Source: Pseudofrankia sp. DC12
GTDB lineage: Bacteria > Actinomycetota > Actinomycetes > Frankiales > Frankiaceae
Assembly (NCBI RefSeq): GCF_000966285.1
Contig: NZ_KQ031391.1
Coordinates: 802,978-866,977 of the forward strand
Direction of reading: 5' to 3'
Length of the DNA stretch: 64,000 nt
The notes under the pieces: model-generated
What the model was told of the DNA's origin: nothing
Seen by the model: only the letters and a program-made list of their open reading frames with translations
Database searches by the model: none
Position numbers and translations under genes: made by a program
Shown here: positions 24,050 to 32,752 of the stretch, in pieces
Numbering within the stretch: the stretch's first letter is position 1
Layout: every line of letters begins with the position of its first letter

Positions 24050-24916
24050 CTACTTCGCCTTCTGGGAAGCGGCAGCGTCGGGCCTTAGCTCCGCCAGGCT
24101 GAGTTGATGCGCCGGCTTGTCGGGCAGGGCGATCCTGCGGGTGACCCGCAGGTCCGGCCCGGCGTGGAGCAGCTCGCCGGGCTCCATCGGGCGCCACCCA
24201 GGGCTGTCGTCCATCCGTTCGCTGGCGACCACGAGCGCGGGGGCGGCGGCCAGGTCATGGGACTGGACCCGCATCCGGCCATTCGTGCCACTGTGATCGA
24301 GGTGGCGGTCGCCGTGGTGGCCGCCAGGCTGACGTTCGAGCGTGTAGAGCTGGTGGGTGTCGGGGTAACGCAACGCCCAGAGCTCCCGAGGCGTCGTGAC
24401 AATCAGGTTCAGGGCATAGAGCGGCAGGTTCGCCGCGACCCACTGGGCGGCGCGTTCGATGCCGCTGGCCATGTCCCCGGAAATCCTAGTCTCCCGGGTG
24501 ATCAGGGCGAAGAACCGCTCGGAGTCCGTATCACCCTTCACCAGGAACCGGTCCAGGCCTAGTTCGGCATCGAGCTGGTCCAGGCCCTCGACCACCCCGT
24601 TGTGCGCGAACATGCGCCCCTCCTGCTCGAAGGGATGGGTATTGCGCTGTTTTACCGCTCCGGTCGAGGCGAACCGAATGTGCGCGAGGAAGGTGGCTGA
24701 CTCGACGTTCCGGGCCTCCTGCGCGAAGCCTCGGTCCTCACAGGCCGCGATCGGGGCCTTGTACAGCTCGGGAGAGCCGTCGGCGCCGAAGAAGCCGATC
24801 CCGGCGCCGTCCGGCTCCCGCCGGCTCTGGTCGCTGAGGCTGTCAGGGGCGTCCAGCAGCCAGAACGTCGCGTGCGTGCGCAGCGGCGAGCTGCTCATCC
24901 CGAACAGACGACACAT
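24050..24916 (-). CDS. Class II glutamine amidotransferase
   Basis: A 288-residue Ntn-type amidotransferase. The nucleophile is Cys2 in MCRLFGMSSSP, exposed once Met is removed. REPDGAGIGFF and HIRFASTGAVKQRNTHPF are the glutamine-binding loops, and FAHNGVVEGLDQLD the oxyanion/asparagine region. KGDTDSERFFALI follows. The layout matches YafJ/EgtC-like stand-alone proteins. There are no egtABD genes next to it, so an ergothioneine role (EgtC) is not supported. It lies head-to-tail with an MFS gene 95 bases upstream. Confidence 0.88.
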   Translation of the reverse strand: MCRLFGMSSSPLRTHATFWLLDAPDSLSDQSRREPDGAGIGFFGADGSPELYKAPIAACEDRGFAQEARNVESATFLAHIRFASTGAVKQRNTHPFEQEGRMFAHNGVVEGLDQLDAELGLDRFLVKGDTDSERFFALITRETRISGDMASGIERAAQWVAANLPLYALNLIVTTPRELWALRYPDTHQLYTLERQPGGHHGDRHLDHSGTNGRMRVQSHDLAAAPALVVASERMDDSPGWRPMEPGELLHAGPDLRVTRRIALPDKPAHQLSLAELRPDAAASQKAK

Positions 24917-25010
24917 GCGGCACCGCGCTCCTCGTCGGTCGTGCGCCGCCAGCCTGCCCGGACGGCGCGGGCCTGGGCCCGGCCCGCGTGCATCATCGAC
25001 CGCCGACCCG

Positions 25011-26510
25011 TCAGCCGCCACGGCGCGGCGGGGGAAGACCAGCCCCCGCCGCGCCGTGGCGGCGGCCCGACAGCCGGCAGGCGGCGAGCAGGGCGGTGGC
25101 CCCCGTCGCGCACCCGCACACCGGGAAGACCACTAGGGCGGACGTCGCGCCGGCGTGGTCGACGAGCGCGCCGGCCAGCGGGGCCCCGGCGGCGACGCCG
25201 ACTCCGTTCGCGATCACCGTCCAGCCGAAGCCCTCGGTCCGCCGGTGCGCGGGCACCAGCTCGCCGACGATCGTGGTCGAGCTGATGATCAGAGGAGTCA
25301 GCGGCAGGCCGGCGATCACGACCGCGACGACCACCGCGTCGATACCGCCGACCGAGGCCGCCAGCGGCGCCACCGAGGCGGTGAGGGCGAAAAGGCCGGC
25401 GGCCACGGCGAACCGACGCGGCAGGCTCGACCGCCAGCGCACCATCCCGTAGCAGATCCCGGCGCACAGGTTGGAAGCCGTCAGCGTGCTCGGCAGCAGC
25501 CCCGACGCGGCTCCCCAGCCATGCGCGCGGCCGTAGGCGACCAGGGCGACGTCCGAGGCGCCGAAGAACATTCCCAGCGCGGCCGCCGAGGCCAGCAGCG
25601 GGACCAGCCCGTGGATCCGCGCCATCGACCGCTCACCCGGGGCCGGCTCGCGGACCACCGGCTCACCGGCCGGCAACGGGCCGGCCATGGGCTCGCCGGC
25701 TGCCGACGCGCCGGCGCTGGCCGGCAAGGCGAGCCGGTCCGGCGACGCGGAAAGGTCCGGGACGGCTGACTTCCCAGCCGCGGGAGCCGAGCCGGACAGC
25801 GCTGTGAAGGCGGCGGTGCCGACCGCGGCGAGCACCAGCGCGGCAGCGGTACCGGCCGACGGGGTGAGGCCGGCGAGCGCGCTGGCGGCGGCCGGCCCGG
25901 TGACGAAGGTGATCTCGTCGATGGCCGACTCCAGCGCGTAGGCGGCGTCCAGCCGAGCGCCGGCCGGAAGCCTGGCGGCCCATCGCTGCCGGGCCACCGG
26001 GCCGACCTGCGGAAGGGTCGCGCCGGTCGCGACCGCGGTCCCGAGCAGTACGGGCACCGGCGCGGCCACGACGGCGGCCGCGAGGAACGCGATGCCGGCG
26101 GCGACGTGGGCGGCGGCGAGCACGGGAAGCACCGCGCGGGGGCCGAGCCGGTCGATGCGCCGGCCGATCGCCGGGCCGGACGCGGCGCCGGCGAGCGCGA
26201 CCGCGGCGGTCGTCAGGCCGGCGAGGCGGTACGAGCCGGTGCTCGCCGCCACCAGCAGCATGCCGCCCACACCGATCATGGCGACCGGCAGCCGGGCCAG
26301 CAGCCCCGCCGCCATCATCGGCCGGGTGCCCGGCTGACTGACCAGCCAGCGATAGGCGGCGCCACCAGACTCGGGCGACGCGTCGGCGACGGACGCGGGC
26401 TGGGGACGCGCCCGCTCCCCGCGCCCGGCGGCTGCGGGCCTGTCCGGGGCGGCGGTGGTCGTAGGGATGTGACTCGGTGCGGACGTGCTGAGGTCAGCTG
26501 TGACGCTCAT
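25011..26510 (-). CDS. MFS transporter
   Basis: A 499-residue membrane protein with about twelve hydrophobic segments, in two blocks separated by a hydrophilic Ala/Pro/Gly-rich loop (about residues 250-300). The first block has PAIGRRIDRLGPRAVLPVL, the MFS loop between TM2 and TM3. The N-terminal 50 residues are a cytoplasmic low-complexity stretch. The Ala/Gly-rich segments resemble actinobacterial sugar/drug efflux MFS proteins; the substrate is unknown. The ATG at 26510 follows GAGG. The last codons coincide with a 48-base perfect hairpin. Confidence 0.8.
   Translation of the reverse strand: MSVTADLSTSAPSHIPTTTAAPDRPAAAGRGERARPQPASVADASPESGGAAYRWLVSQPGTRPMMAAGLLARLPVAMIGVGGMLLVAASTGSYRLAGLTTAAVALAGAASGPAIGRRIDRLGPRAVLPVLAAAHVAAGIAFLAAAVVAAPVPVLLGTAVATGATLPQVGPVARQRWAARLPAGARLDAAYALESAIDEITFVTGPAAASALAGLTPSAGTAAALVLAAVGTAAFTALSGSAPAAGKSAVPDLSASPDRLALPASAGASAAGEPMAGPLPAGEPVVREPAPGERSMARIHGLVPLLASAAALGMFFGASDVALVAYGRAHGWGAASGLLPSTLTASNLCAGICYGMVRWRSSLPRRFAVAAGLFALTASVAPLAASVGGIDAVVVAVVIAGLPLTPLIISSTTIVGELVPAHRRTEGFGWTVIANGVGVAAGAPLAGALVDHAGATSALVVFPVCGCATGATALLAACRLSGRRHGAAGAGLPPPRRGG
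25015..25062. terminator. Perfect 20-bp inverted repeat overlapping the end of the MFS gene
   Basis: The 20-base arm 25015-25034 is exactly complementary to 25043-25062, with an 8-base AAGACCAG loop. The stem is almost all G and C. It lies within the final LPPPRRGG codons of the MFS gene, so it is translated as well as being a probable transcription terminator. Confidence 0.7.
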
Positions 26511-26861
26511 CGGGCATACCTCGCGACCGAGGCGCAACGGGCGCTCAGCCGGCGGGGTGACGGGTCCCGGATGCGTCGGCTCGGCCACACCTGACCGCCG
26601 GCGCGCCGCGCAGCGGCCGGCGCCGGTCGAGGTGGACCTCTCGGGGCGGGCCTGGTCCGCGGACTCTGCCTGTTCACAGGCTCTGATAGTTCACAGGCTC
26701 TGGCGGTTCGCGGACAGCTGGTCGGCTCGGTGCGGCGCGGTCGCGTAGCACGAAAGCCGACAGATCATAGCATCATTAGACGACCCAAGCGCGTTCCTCG
26801 ACGGCCCGGACCCGGCCACGCCCTGTCGCCACGCTGGTTGCGACCGCATAGCCTTTGCCCC
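26511..26861. other. Intergenic region between MFS transporter and glutamate decarboxylase
   Basis: No gene is seen here. The 14-mer GTTCACAGGCTCTG occurs twice with a 17-base period (26672-26685 and 26689-26702). An AT-rich patch around 26762-26778 reads TATGAT leftward and could be a -10 box for the MFS gene. Confidence 0.45.
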
Positions 26862-28295
26862 GTGGCACTGCACAGGCAAACGGTGGGAGACCAGGCGAAC
26901 GCGCGGCTGGCGGTCCGTCCGCAGTTCCGGTGGCCCGCGGGGCAGCCGCGCCCCGGCGAGGAGACCAGCGGCGAACTGCCGCGCTACCGCATCCCGGCGG
27001 CGCCGATGGACCCGGAGACGGCCTACCAGCTGGTGCACGACGAGTTGATGCTCGACGGCAACGCCCGGCTGAACCTCGCCACCTTCGTGACCACCTGGAT
27101 GGATCCGCACGCCGACCGGCTGATGGCCGAGTGCGCCGCCAAGAACATGATCGACAAGGACGAGTACCCGCAGACCGCCGAGCTGGAGGCGCGCTGCGTG
27201 AGCATGCTCGCCGACCTCTGGCACGCGGCGGACGCGGCGGACGCGGTCGGCTGCTCGACGACCGGCTCGTCCGAGGCGGGCATGCTCGCCGGCCTGGCGA
27301 TGACCCGCCGCTGGCGGGCCGCGCGCCGTGCGGCGGGTCTCCCGGCCGACCGGCCGAACCTGGTGATGGGCGCGAACGTGCAGGTCTGCTGGGAGAAGTT
27401 CGCCCGCTACTGGGACGTCGAGGCCCGGCTGGTGCCGCTCGCGCCCGGGCGCACCCACCTCACCGCCGACGAGGCCGTGCGCCACTGCGACGAGAACACC
27501 GTCGGCGTCGTCGCCATCCTCGGCTCGACGTTCGACGGGACGTACGAGCCGGTCGCCGAGATCGCGGCGGCGCTCGACCGGCTCGCCGCCGGCGGCGGGC
27601 CTGACGTGCCGGTACATGTCGACGCCGCGTCGGGCGGCTTCGTGGCCCCGTTCTGCGATCCGGACCTGCTCTGGGACTTCCGGCTCGACCGGGTGGTCTC
27701 GATCAACGCGTCGGGACACAAGTTCGGCCTCGTCTACCCAGGCGTCGGCTGGGTGCTGTGGCGCGACCACGAGCACCTGCCCGAGGAGCTGGTCTTCCAC
27801 GTCGACTATCTCGGCGGGACGATGCCGACGTTCGCGCTCAACTTCTCCCGCCCCGGCGCTCAGGTCGTCGCGCAGTACTACTCGCTGCTACGCCACGGCC
27901 GCGAGGGATACCGCCAGGTGATCCAGGGCTGCCGGGACGTCGCGACCCGCCTTTCTGGCCTGATCGCCGGGATGGGACCCTTTGAGCTGGTCTCCGACGG
28001 TGCCGGCGGCGGCATCCCCGCCTTCGCGTTCACAGTGCGCGATGCCGACGCGGCGGGGTTCAGCGTGTTCGACCTGTCGGAGCTGCTGCGGACCCGCGGC
28101 TGGCAGGTCCCCGCCTACCGGCTCCCACCGGCGCTGGAGGAGCTGGCCGTGCTGCGCGTCGTCGTCCGCAACGGGTTCGGCCCGGACCTGGCCGACCTGC
28201 TGGCCGCCGACCTTCGCCGCGTCGTCGAGCGCCTCACCGACGCGAGCCGCCCCGGGCCGCCGCACGCCGAGGCCGCCGCCGGCTTTCACCACTGA
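26862..28295 (+). CDS. gadB: Glutamate decarboxylase
   Basis: A 477-residue PLP-dependent group II decarboxylase that converts glutamate to GABA, consuming a proton. GCSTTGSSEAGMLAGLAM is the cofactor phosphate/Thr-Ser region and HVDAASGGFVAPF holds the PLP aspartate. SINASGHKFGLVYPGVGW carries the Schiff-base lysine near residue 287. The length matches bacterial GadB (about 465). The GTG at 26862 lies just after a CATAGCCT box with no ribosome site, so translation may be leaderless. There is no glutamate/GABA antiporter beside it, so a role in acid resistance is not supported by context. Confidence 0.93.
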   Translation: MALHRQTVGDQANARLAVRPQFRWPAGQPRPGEETSGELPRYRIPAAPMDPETAYQLVHDELMLDGNARLNLATFVTTWMDPHADRLMAECAAKNMIDKDEYPQTAELEARCVSMLADLWHAADAADAVGCSTTGSSEAGMLAGLAMTRRWRAARRAAGLPADRPNLVMGANVQVCWEKFARYWDVEARLVPLAPGRTHLTADEAVRHCDENTVGVVAILGSTFDGTYEPVAEIAAALDRLAAGGGPDVPVHVDAASGGFVAPFCDPDLLWDFRLDRVVSINASGHKFGLVYPGVGWVLWRDHEHLPEELVFHVDYLGGTMPTFALNFSRPGAQVVAQYYSLLRHGREGYRQVIQGCRDVATRLSGLIAGMGPFELVSDGAGGGIPAFAFTVRDADAAGFSVFDLSELLRTRGWQVPAYRLPPALEELAVLRVVVRNGFGPDLADLLAADLRRVVERLTDASRPGPPHAEAAAGFHH

Positions 28296-28422
28296 CCGCC
28301 GGGCCGGTCGCGGGCCGATTCCCGGGCCGGCGGCCGATGAGTGGGAGCGGGTCGCCCGGTTGAACGAGGTGAGCGTGCCGGTGCGACACCGGCGGCGCAC
28401 CCGACGAGAGCGGAGCAGCCCG

Positions 28423-28644
28423 ATGGCCACCGAGCCCACCGCCGCGAAGGTGCGCGGACCGGCGTCCTACTTCCCGTCGATCGAGAAGAAGTACGGCCAA
28501 CCGATCGCCGAATGGAAGACGATCATCAGGGCGAGCGGCGTCACCCATCACATGGAGCTGGTCGGCTGGCTGAAGAAGGAGTACGGCCTGGGGCACGGCC
28601 ACGCCAACGCCCTCGTCGCCGACACGCTGGCCGCGCGGGGCTGA
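28423..28644 (+). CDS. DUF4287-domain protein
   Basis: A 73-residue soluble protein. YFPSIEKKYGQPIAEWKTII and HMELVGWLKKEYGLGHGHANALV are the hallmark of the short DUF4287 domain, common as a stand-alone protein in actinobacteria. Function unknown. GGAG precedes the ATG by about 8 bases. It is 127 bases after glutamate decarboxylase and may be transcribed with it. Confidence 0.85.
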   Translation: MATEPTAAKVRGPASYFPSIEKKYGQPIAEWKTIIRASGVTHHMELVGWLKKEYGLGHGHANALVADTLAARG

Positions 28645-28662
28645 CCGCGCGGCGGCCGATGA

Positions 28663-29418
28663 TCAGCTCTTTCGCCGGACGATGAACGGGTCGGTCGCCG
28701 CGGCGACGCCTTGGGCGCCGAGGTGTACCGCGCTGGCGGGAAGCTCGGAGCCGGCGAGCTGGAAGCCGAACTGGGTGTAGATCGCGCACTGGTCGGTGAG
28801 GTCGAGGCCGTCGATCCGGCCGTGGTTGGTCAGGCTGAAGGTCAGCACGTGCCGGTCGGCCGAGAGGTGGAAGCTGTCACCCTTCTCCAGCGCGAAGGGG
28901 TTGGCGGTGATGGTCTGGGCGCTGCGGACGGTCCCGGTGAACACCTCGGCGTTGGTCGAGGGGTGCGTGACCCGCAGATGCCAGCCGGCGCCGTCATGCC
29001 AGACCCACGCGCCGTCGACGCCGCCCGGGGTGACGCTCGGCGCGCCGATGACCTGGTCGGGCAGCGGCACGGAGCAGCGGTTCTGGCGCGCGTCGTCGGC
29101 GCCGGGGGACGTCGACGCACCGGCCGGCGACGCACCGGCCGGCGACGCACCGGCCGGCGACGCACCGGCCGGCGACGCACCGGCCGGCGACGCACCGGCC
29201 GCGGCCGCCGGAGCGGCCGCGAGCGCGGGCTGGGCCATGGCCGGTGCGGAACCGCCGGTCTCGCCGCCGGCCATGGCGGTCTGGCCCGCGGCCGGTGTCG
29301 TCGTGGCCGCGCTGGAGGGCGCGGCCTGTGCCGCGAGGGTGCCTGCCTGGCAGGCGGTCAGGCCGGCGACGGCCAGGCTCACGAGGGTCACGGCCAGCGG
29401 GCGGTTGTGGCGGGACAT
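28663..29418 (-). CDS. Putative lipoprotein with Gly-Ala-Ser-Pro-Ala repeats
   Basis: A 251-residue exported protein. The N-terminus MSRHNRPLAVTLVSLAVAGL is a signal peptide ending in the lipobox LTAC, so Cys is probably lipidated. Residues about 30-110 are an Ala/Pro/Ser linker with five to six GASPA repeats. The C-terminal 135 residues (NRCSVPLPDQVIG to the end) form a compact domain with two cysteines (NRCS and DQCA), perhaps a disulfide. GAGGAG precedes the ATG. The domain is not recognised. Confidence 0.75.
   Translation of the reverse strand: MSRHNRPLAVTLVSLAVAGLTACQAGTLAAQAAPSSAATTTPAAGQTAMAGGETGGSAPAMAQPALAAAPAAAAGASPAGASPAGASPAGASPAGASPAGASTSPGADDARQNRCSVPLPDQVIGAPSVTPGGVDGAWVWHDGAGWHLRVTHPSTNAEVFTGTVRSAQTITANPFALEKGDSFHLSADRHVLTFSLTNHGRIDGLDLTDQCAIYTQFGFQLAGSELPASAVHLGAQGVAAATDPFIVRRKS
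29113..29198. repeat. 15-base tandem repeat in lipoprotein linker
   Basis: Nearly identical 15-base units (CGACGCACCGGCCGG) repeat five to six times in frame, giving the GASPA repeats. Copy number may vary between strains by slippage. Confidence 0.9.
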
Positions 29419-29786
29419 GAGGCTCCTCGTCGTAGGCATCGGTGACGAGGACCAACGTGTCCGTTCGAGACGAGAGGTGTGTGAGCGGAATGTTCGAACC
29501 CGGTCAATCCTCGACCTTCCTCAGGGCCCAGGGGCGAGCTGCGGGCCGCGCTGGTGGAACGCGGGCTGCTGGGCGGTGCGTCCATCCAGGTGACCCAGAA
29601 GCTGTCGTCGACGCGGTGTCCGCGCTTGCTCTGGCTGAGGTGCGGAGGTGCCCCGGCCAGCCCCCGGCGGGGCCTCCCGCTTACCCGGCGCCCACGCGAT
29701 GACGCGTGACCCGAGCGGCACCCGGGGCGTCCGCGCCGCGGGTGGACCGCGCGTGACCTGGGCTTTCCCTCCCGCCCCGAGGGGAG
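29419..29786. other. Intergenic region without a recognised gene
   Basis: No convincing coding frame is visible. A small hairpin, GCCCCG with CGGGGC near 29650-29675, is the only structure noted; it lies downstream of the permease gene and could help terminate it. Confidence 0.4.
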
Positions 29787-30971
29787 TCAGGCCGGCTCGG
29801 TTGACTGGGTGGGCTCATAGGTCAGGTTGCTCGACCAGCGTTCCTCGACGCGGCCGAAGTACCAGACCGCGAGCGCGATCGCCCACGCGACGAAGAAGAG
29901 GCCGACGATGCCGTAGCCGGCGTAGTCGAGGTTGATGTTGGCGACCCAGGCGATCGGCCCGGACCGGATCGTGAATCGGTCGGCCACGACACCGATGAGC
30001 TCGATGCTGCCGATGACCAGCGCGACGACCACCGAGATGGTCGTGATCGTCAGGTTGTAGAACACCTTGCGGACCGGGCGGGCGAAGGCCCAGCCGTAGG
30101 CGGCGTTCATGAAGACGCCGTCGATGGTGTCCATCAGGCACATGCCGGCGGCGAAGAGGATCGGGAGCACCAGCACCGAGTAGAAGGGCAGGTTGAACGC
30201 CGCGGCGCCGCCCGCGAGGACGAGCAGGCCCACCTCGGTCGCGGTGTCGAACCCGAGCCCGAACAGAACCCCGACAGGGTAGATGCTCAGCGGCCTGGTG
30301 ACGGTCTTCGTGAGCCGGCCGAGGAAGCGGTTCATGAAGCCGCGGGAGTCGAGGCGCCGCTCCAGCTCCTGCTCGTCGTAGGTCCCGTGGCGCATCTCGC
30401 GGAAGATCTTCAGGATGCCGACCAGGGCGGCGAGGTTGAGGATCCCGAGTATCCAGAGGAAGACGCCGGACACCGACGGGCCGATGACCCCGGTGATGGT
30501 GTGCAGCTCGGAGCTGTCGTTCGAGACCGGGCCGACCAGGGACTTGACGCCGACGGAGAGCAGGAAGGCCAACACGAAGACGATCGTCGAGTGGCCGAGG
30601 GAGAACCAGAACCCGACCGACAGCGGCCGGCGCCGTCGTTCCTGCCCGGCGGCCTCGGCGGCGGCGTTGTCGGCGACCAGCTTCCGGGTGGCGTTGTCGA
30701 CGGCCGCGATGTGGTCGGCGTCGAAGGCGTGCCGCAGCCCGAACGTGTAGGCGAGCACGCCCACCCCGGCGGTGAAGACCGGGTGGTCACCGCCGAGCTG
30801 ATAGCCGTGCGGGGCCACCAGGGTGAGCAGCACGACGAAGCCGGCCACGTGCAGGACGACGATGACGGCGGCCATCCCGGCGAGCGACCGCTTGTCCGCG
30901 CTGCTGAGGCTGTCGCGGAACTGCGCCAGCCGCGTCCCGAACGACACCTCCCTGGTGCTGGGGGTGGTCAT
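29787..30971 (-). CDS. Nickel/cobalt permease (NiCoT family, HoxN/NixA type)
   Basis: A 394-residue secondary transporter in the cytoplasmic membrane that takes up Ni2+ and/or Co2+. The TM2 signature RHAFDADHIAAVDN is at residues 80-93. The second family motif, LGFDTATEVGLL, lies in the middle. About eight membrane segments are visible. ATG is at 30971, with a GTG one codon earlier. A Nur-like inverted repeat starts about 20 bases upstream, so repression by nickel is likely and nickel is the favoured substrate. No urease or hydrogenase genes are in the window. Confidence 0.92.
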   Translation of the reverse strand: MTTPSTREVSFGTRLAQFRDSLSSADKRSLAGMAAVIVVLHVAGFVVLLTLVAPHGYQLGGDHPVFTAGVGVLAYTFGLRHAFDADHIAAVDNATRKLVADNAAAEAAGQERRRRPLSVGFWFSLGHSTIVFVLAFLLSVGVKSLVGPVSNDSSELHTITGVIGPSVSGVFLWILGILNLAALVGILKIFREMRHGTYDEQELERRLDSRGFMNRFLGRLTKTVTRPLSIYPVGVLFGLGFDTATEVGLLVLAGGAAAFNLPFYSVLVLPILFAAGMCLMDTIDGVFMNAAYGWAFARPVRKVFYNLTITTISVVVALVIGSIELIGVVADRFTIRSGPIAWVANINLDYAGYGIVGLFFVAWAIALAVWYFGRVEERWSSNLTYEPTQSTEPA

Positions 30972-30992
30972 CACTACGCCACTATCTCGTTG

Positions 30993-31009
30993 TTGCGAGA
31001 CTCTCGCAA
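30993..31009. promoter_or_regulatory. Nur-like operator upstream of the nickel/cobalt permease
   Basis: TTGCGA-GACTC-TCGCAA is a perfect 6-bp inverted repeat with a 5-base spacer, extended by G/C on each side. It agrees in spacing and core (TGC...GCA) with the published Streptomyces Nur box tTGCaa-N5-ttGCAA. It lies 20-40 bases before the permease start. Confidence 0.7.
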
Positions 31010-31015
31010 CTGGCT

Positions 31016-31069
31016 CCCAGCCTCAGGAACCCTCCCAGTCTCAGGAACCCTCGCAGCTTCAGGAACCGA
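31016..31069. repeat. Three 18-base tandem repeats
   Basis: CCCAGCCTCAGGAACCCT, CCCAGTCTCAGGAACCCT and CGCAGCTTCAGGAACCGA follow each other without gaps. The NUDIX stop codon (31059-31061) lies in the third unit, so the array begins in the gene's last codons and runs toward the permease promoter. Confidence 0.85.
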
Positions 31070-31616
31070 GGAGCCGCCCGGTGCGGACGAGGGTCTCGCG
31101 CAGGTTGTCCTCGGCGACGGCGTCCAGCGCGTCGGGCAGGCTGAGCCAGCGCAGCGGCGCCGTCGGCTTCTCCGGCCGAGCCTGCGCCGGCGCCGCGGTC
31201 GCCAGGACGAAGCGCAGATCCGCGTGCTCGTGCGCCGGCTCCCGGGTGTTCGCGGGAACCGGGACCACGACGACGTGGCGCAGCTCGGCCGTCGGCCAGG
31301 GCCGCAGGTCCGTCAGGCCCGTCTCCTCGCGGCCCTCCCGCAGGGCGACGGCGACCGGGTCGTCCTCGCCCGGGTCGCCGTGGCCGCCGACCTGCAGCCA
31401 GCTCTCCATCCGCTCGTGCCAGCGCAGCAGGACCCGCCCGGTCTCCGGATGGACGACCACCGCCGACGCGGTGAGATGCAGCGGCGCGTCGCGTGACCAG
31501 GGGTCGGGAGTTCCCTCGACCATGGCCAGCGCCTGGGCCACATCCGCCGCCTCGCCGCCGTCCGCCGGCTGATACCTGGACAGCAGGTGCTTCGCAGCGC
31601 CGGAACCGCATTTCAT
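31059..31616 (-). CDS. NUDIX hydrolase
   Basis: A 185-residue protein of the NUDIX superfamily, which cleaves nucleoside diphosphates linked to other groups. The box is GGHGDPGEDDPVAVALREGREETGL, at about residues 76-100, matching Gx5Ex7REUxEExGU; the two REExGU-site glutamates bind Mg2+. The strand ahead (VVVHPETGRVLLRWHE) is standard. Substrate unknown. The gene ends inside a tandem repeat. Confidence 0.9.
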   Translation of the reverse strand: MKCGSGAAKHLLSRYQPADGGEAADVAQALAMVEGTPDPWSRDAPLHLTASAVVVHPETGRVLLRWHERMESWLQVGGHGDPGEDDPVAVALREGREETGLTDLRPWPTAELRHVVVVPVPANTREPAHEHADLRFVLATAAPAQARPEKPTAPLRWLSLPDALDAVAEDNLRETLVRTGRLLGS

Positions 31617-31657
31617 GCGATCAAATCCTAGTGCCGTGACCGGCCCGCCCGTTTAGG

Positions 31658-31732
31658 TGATCGCCGACTGCGCCCTCAAGTGGTCGCGGAAATGCCACGG
31701 CTACAACCATCTGGAGCCTGAAATGGCGATCA
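31658..31732. repeat. 75-bp dispersed palindromic element, copy 2
   Basis: It begins TGATCGCC and ends GGCGATCA, an exact 8-base inverted repeat. Inner words such as TGGTCG, CACGG and GGAG fall in the same order as in the 74-bp element at 7779-7852. Here it lies between the divergent NUDIX and DUF2236 genes. Confidence 0.5.
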
Positions 31733-31852
31733 TGCCGGTGCCTGGACGGGGCTGGCCCCGGCCCGAACGGCACACCCGCGAATACGCGTGTCGGTCCTCA
31801 CGATCATTGTGCGGATCAGACGGGTGAACGCGGCGGCGCGCATGATGGCGTA

Positions 31853-32752
31853 ATGGTGCTGCCGAGGCTGCCCGTCGACGCGGCCGAGCTCCGCGCGCGG
31901 GTCGGCGGCGAGGTCTTCGCCCGGGTCTCCGGGCCGGACGGCGCGCGCCGGCGCGAGCAGATCTTCGAAGCAGCCGGCGAGCGGTGGTTCGCCGAGGACC
32001 GGCCGATCCGGCGGGTACACGGCGACAGCGCGATGTTCGTCGGCGGCCTGCGGGCGCTGCTGCTCCAGTCGCTGCATCCGCTCGCGATGGCCGGGGTGGC
32101 CGCTCATTCGGACTTCCGCGCCGACCCGTGGGGCCGGCTGCAGCGGACCAGCTATTTCCTCGCCGCGACGACCTTCGGCCCGGACGACGAGGCGGAGCGA
32201 GCGGTCGCCCGGGTACGGGGTGTGCACCGCCGGGTCCGCGGGACGGCGCCCGACGGGCGGCCCTACGCGGCGGACGACCCACACCTCCTGCGCTGGGTGC
32301 ATCTCGCCGAGATCGACAGCTTCCTCGCCGCCTACCAGCGTTACGGCTCGGCCCCGCTGACCACGGCCGAGCAGGACGGCTACGTGCTGGACACGGGGCT
32401 GGTGGCCGAGAAGCTCGGCATCGACGACCCGCCGCGCACGATGGCCGCGCTGGGCGAGCAGCTGGCGGCGTACCGCCCGGAGCTCGCCGGTACACCGCAG
32501 GCCCGCCAGGCCGCCCGGTACCTGCTGGTCAGCGCGCCGCTGCCGCTCGCGGCCCGGGCTCCGTACAGCGCGCTCGCGGCCGCGGCCGTCGGCCTGATGC
32601 CGGTGTGGACGCGGTGGCCGCTGCGGCTGCCCTACCTGCCCGTCCTCGAGGGCACCGTCGGCCGGCTGGCCGGCTGGGGCGCGGTGGCGGGGATCCGCTG
32701 GGCCACGAGCCCCGCCGACTCGGCCGGGCAGTCGGCAGGCTCCGCGCGCTGA
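31853..32752 (+). CDS. Oxygenase MpaB-family (DUF2236) protein
   Basis: A 299-residue soluble protein of the ER-bound oxygenase MpaB/MpaB'/rubber-oxygenase (Lcp)-like DUF2236 family. GDSAMFVGGLRALLLQSLHPLAMAGVAAHSDF contains the first conserved histidine. PHLLRWVHLAEIDSFLAAYQRYG holds the second, in LLRWVH. These residues bind heme iron in characterised relatives. Family members occur in many copies in actinobacteria and most are uncharacterised. Oxidative activity is inferred from family only. Confidence 0.85.
   Translation: MVLPRLPVDAAELRARVGGEVFARVSGPDGARRREQIFEAAGERWFAEDRPIRRVHGDSAMFVGGLRALLLQSLHPLAMAGVAAHSDFRADPWGRLQRTSYFLAATTFGPDDEAERAVARVRGVHRRVRGTAPDGRPYAADDPHLLRWVHLAEIDSFLAAYQRYGSAPLTTAEQDGYVLDTGLVAEKLGIDDPPRTMAALGEQLAAYRPELAGTPQARQAARYLLVSAPLPLAARAPYSALAAAAVGLMPVWTRWPLRLPYLPVLEGTVGRLAGWGAVAGIRWATSPADSAGQSAGSAR

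Noticed and set aside
24050-24916. EgtC of ergothioneine biosynthesis
   Set aside because: The fold fits, but no egtA, egtB or egtD genes are adjacent, so only the general class II amidotransferase call is supported.
29113-29198. CRISPR-like array
   Set aside because: The 15-base units are in frame in a coding linker (GASPA repeats), with no spacers.
29640-29680. Cobalamin or other riboswitch for the nickel/cobalt permease
   Set aside because: The hairpin is at the gene's 3' side; the promoter side carries a Nur-like box instead.
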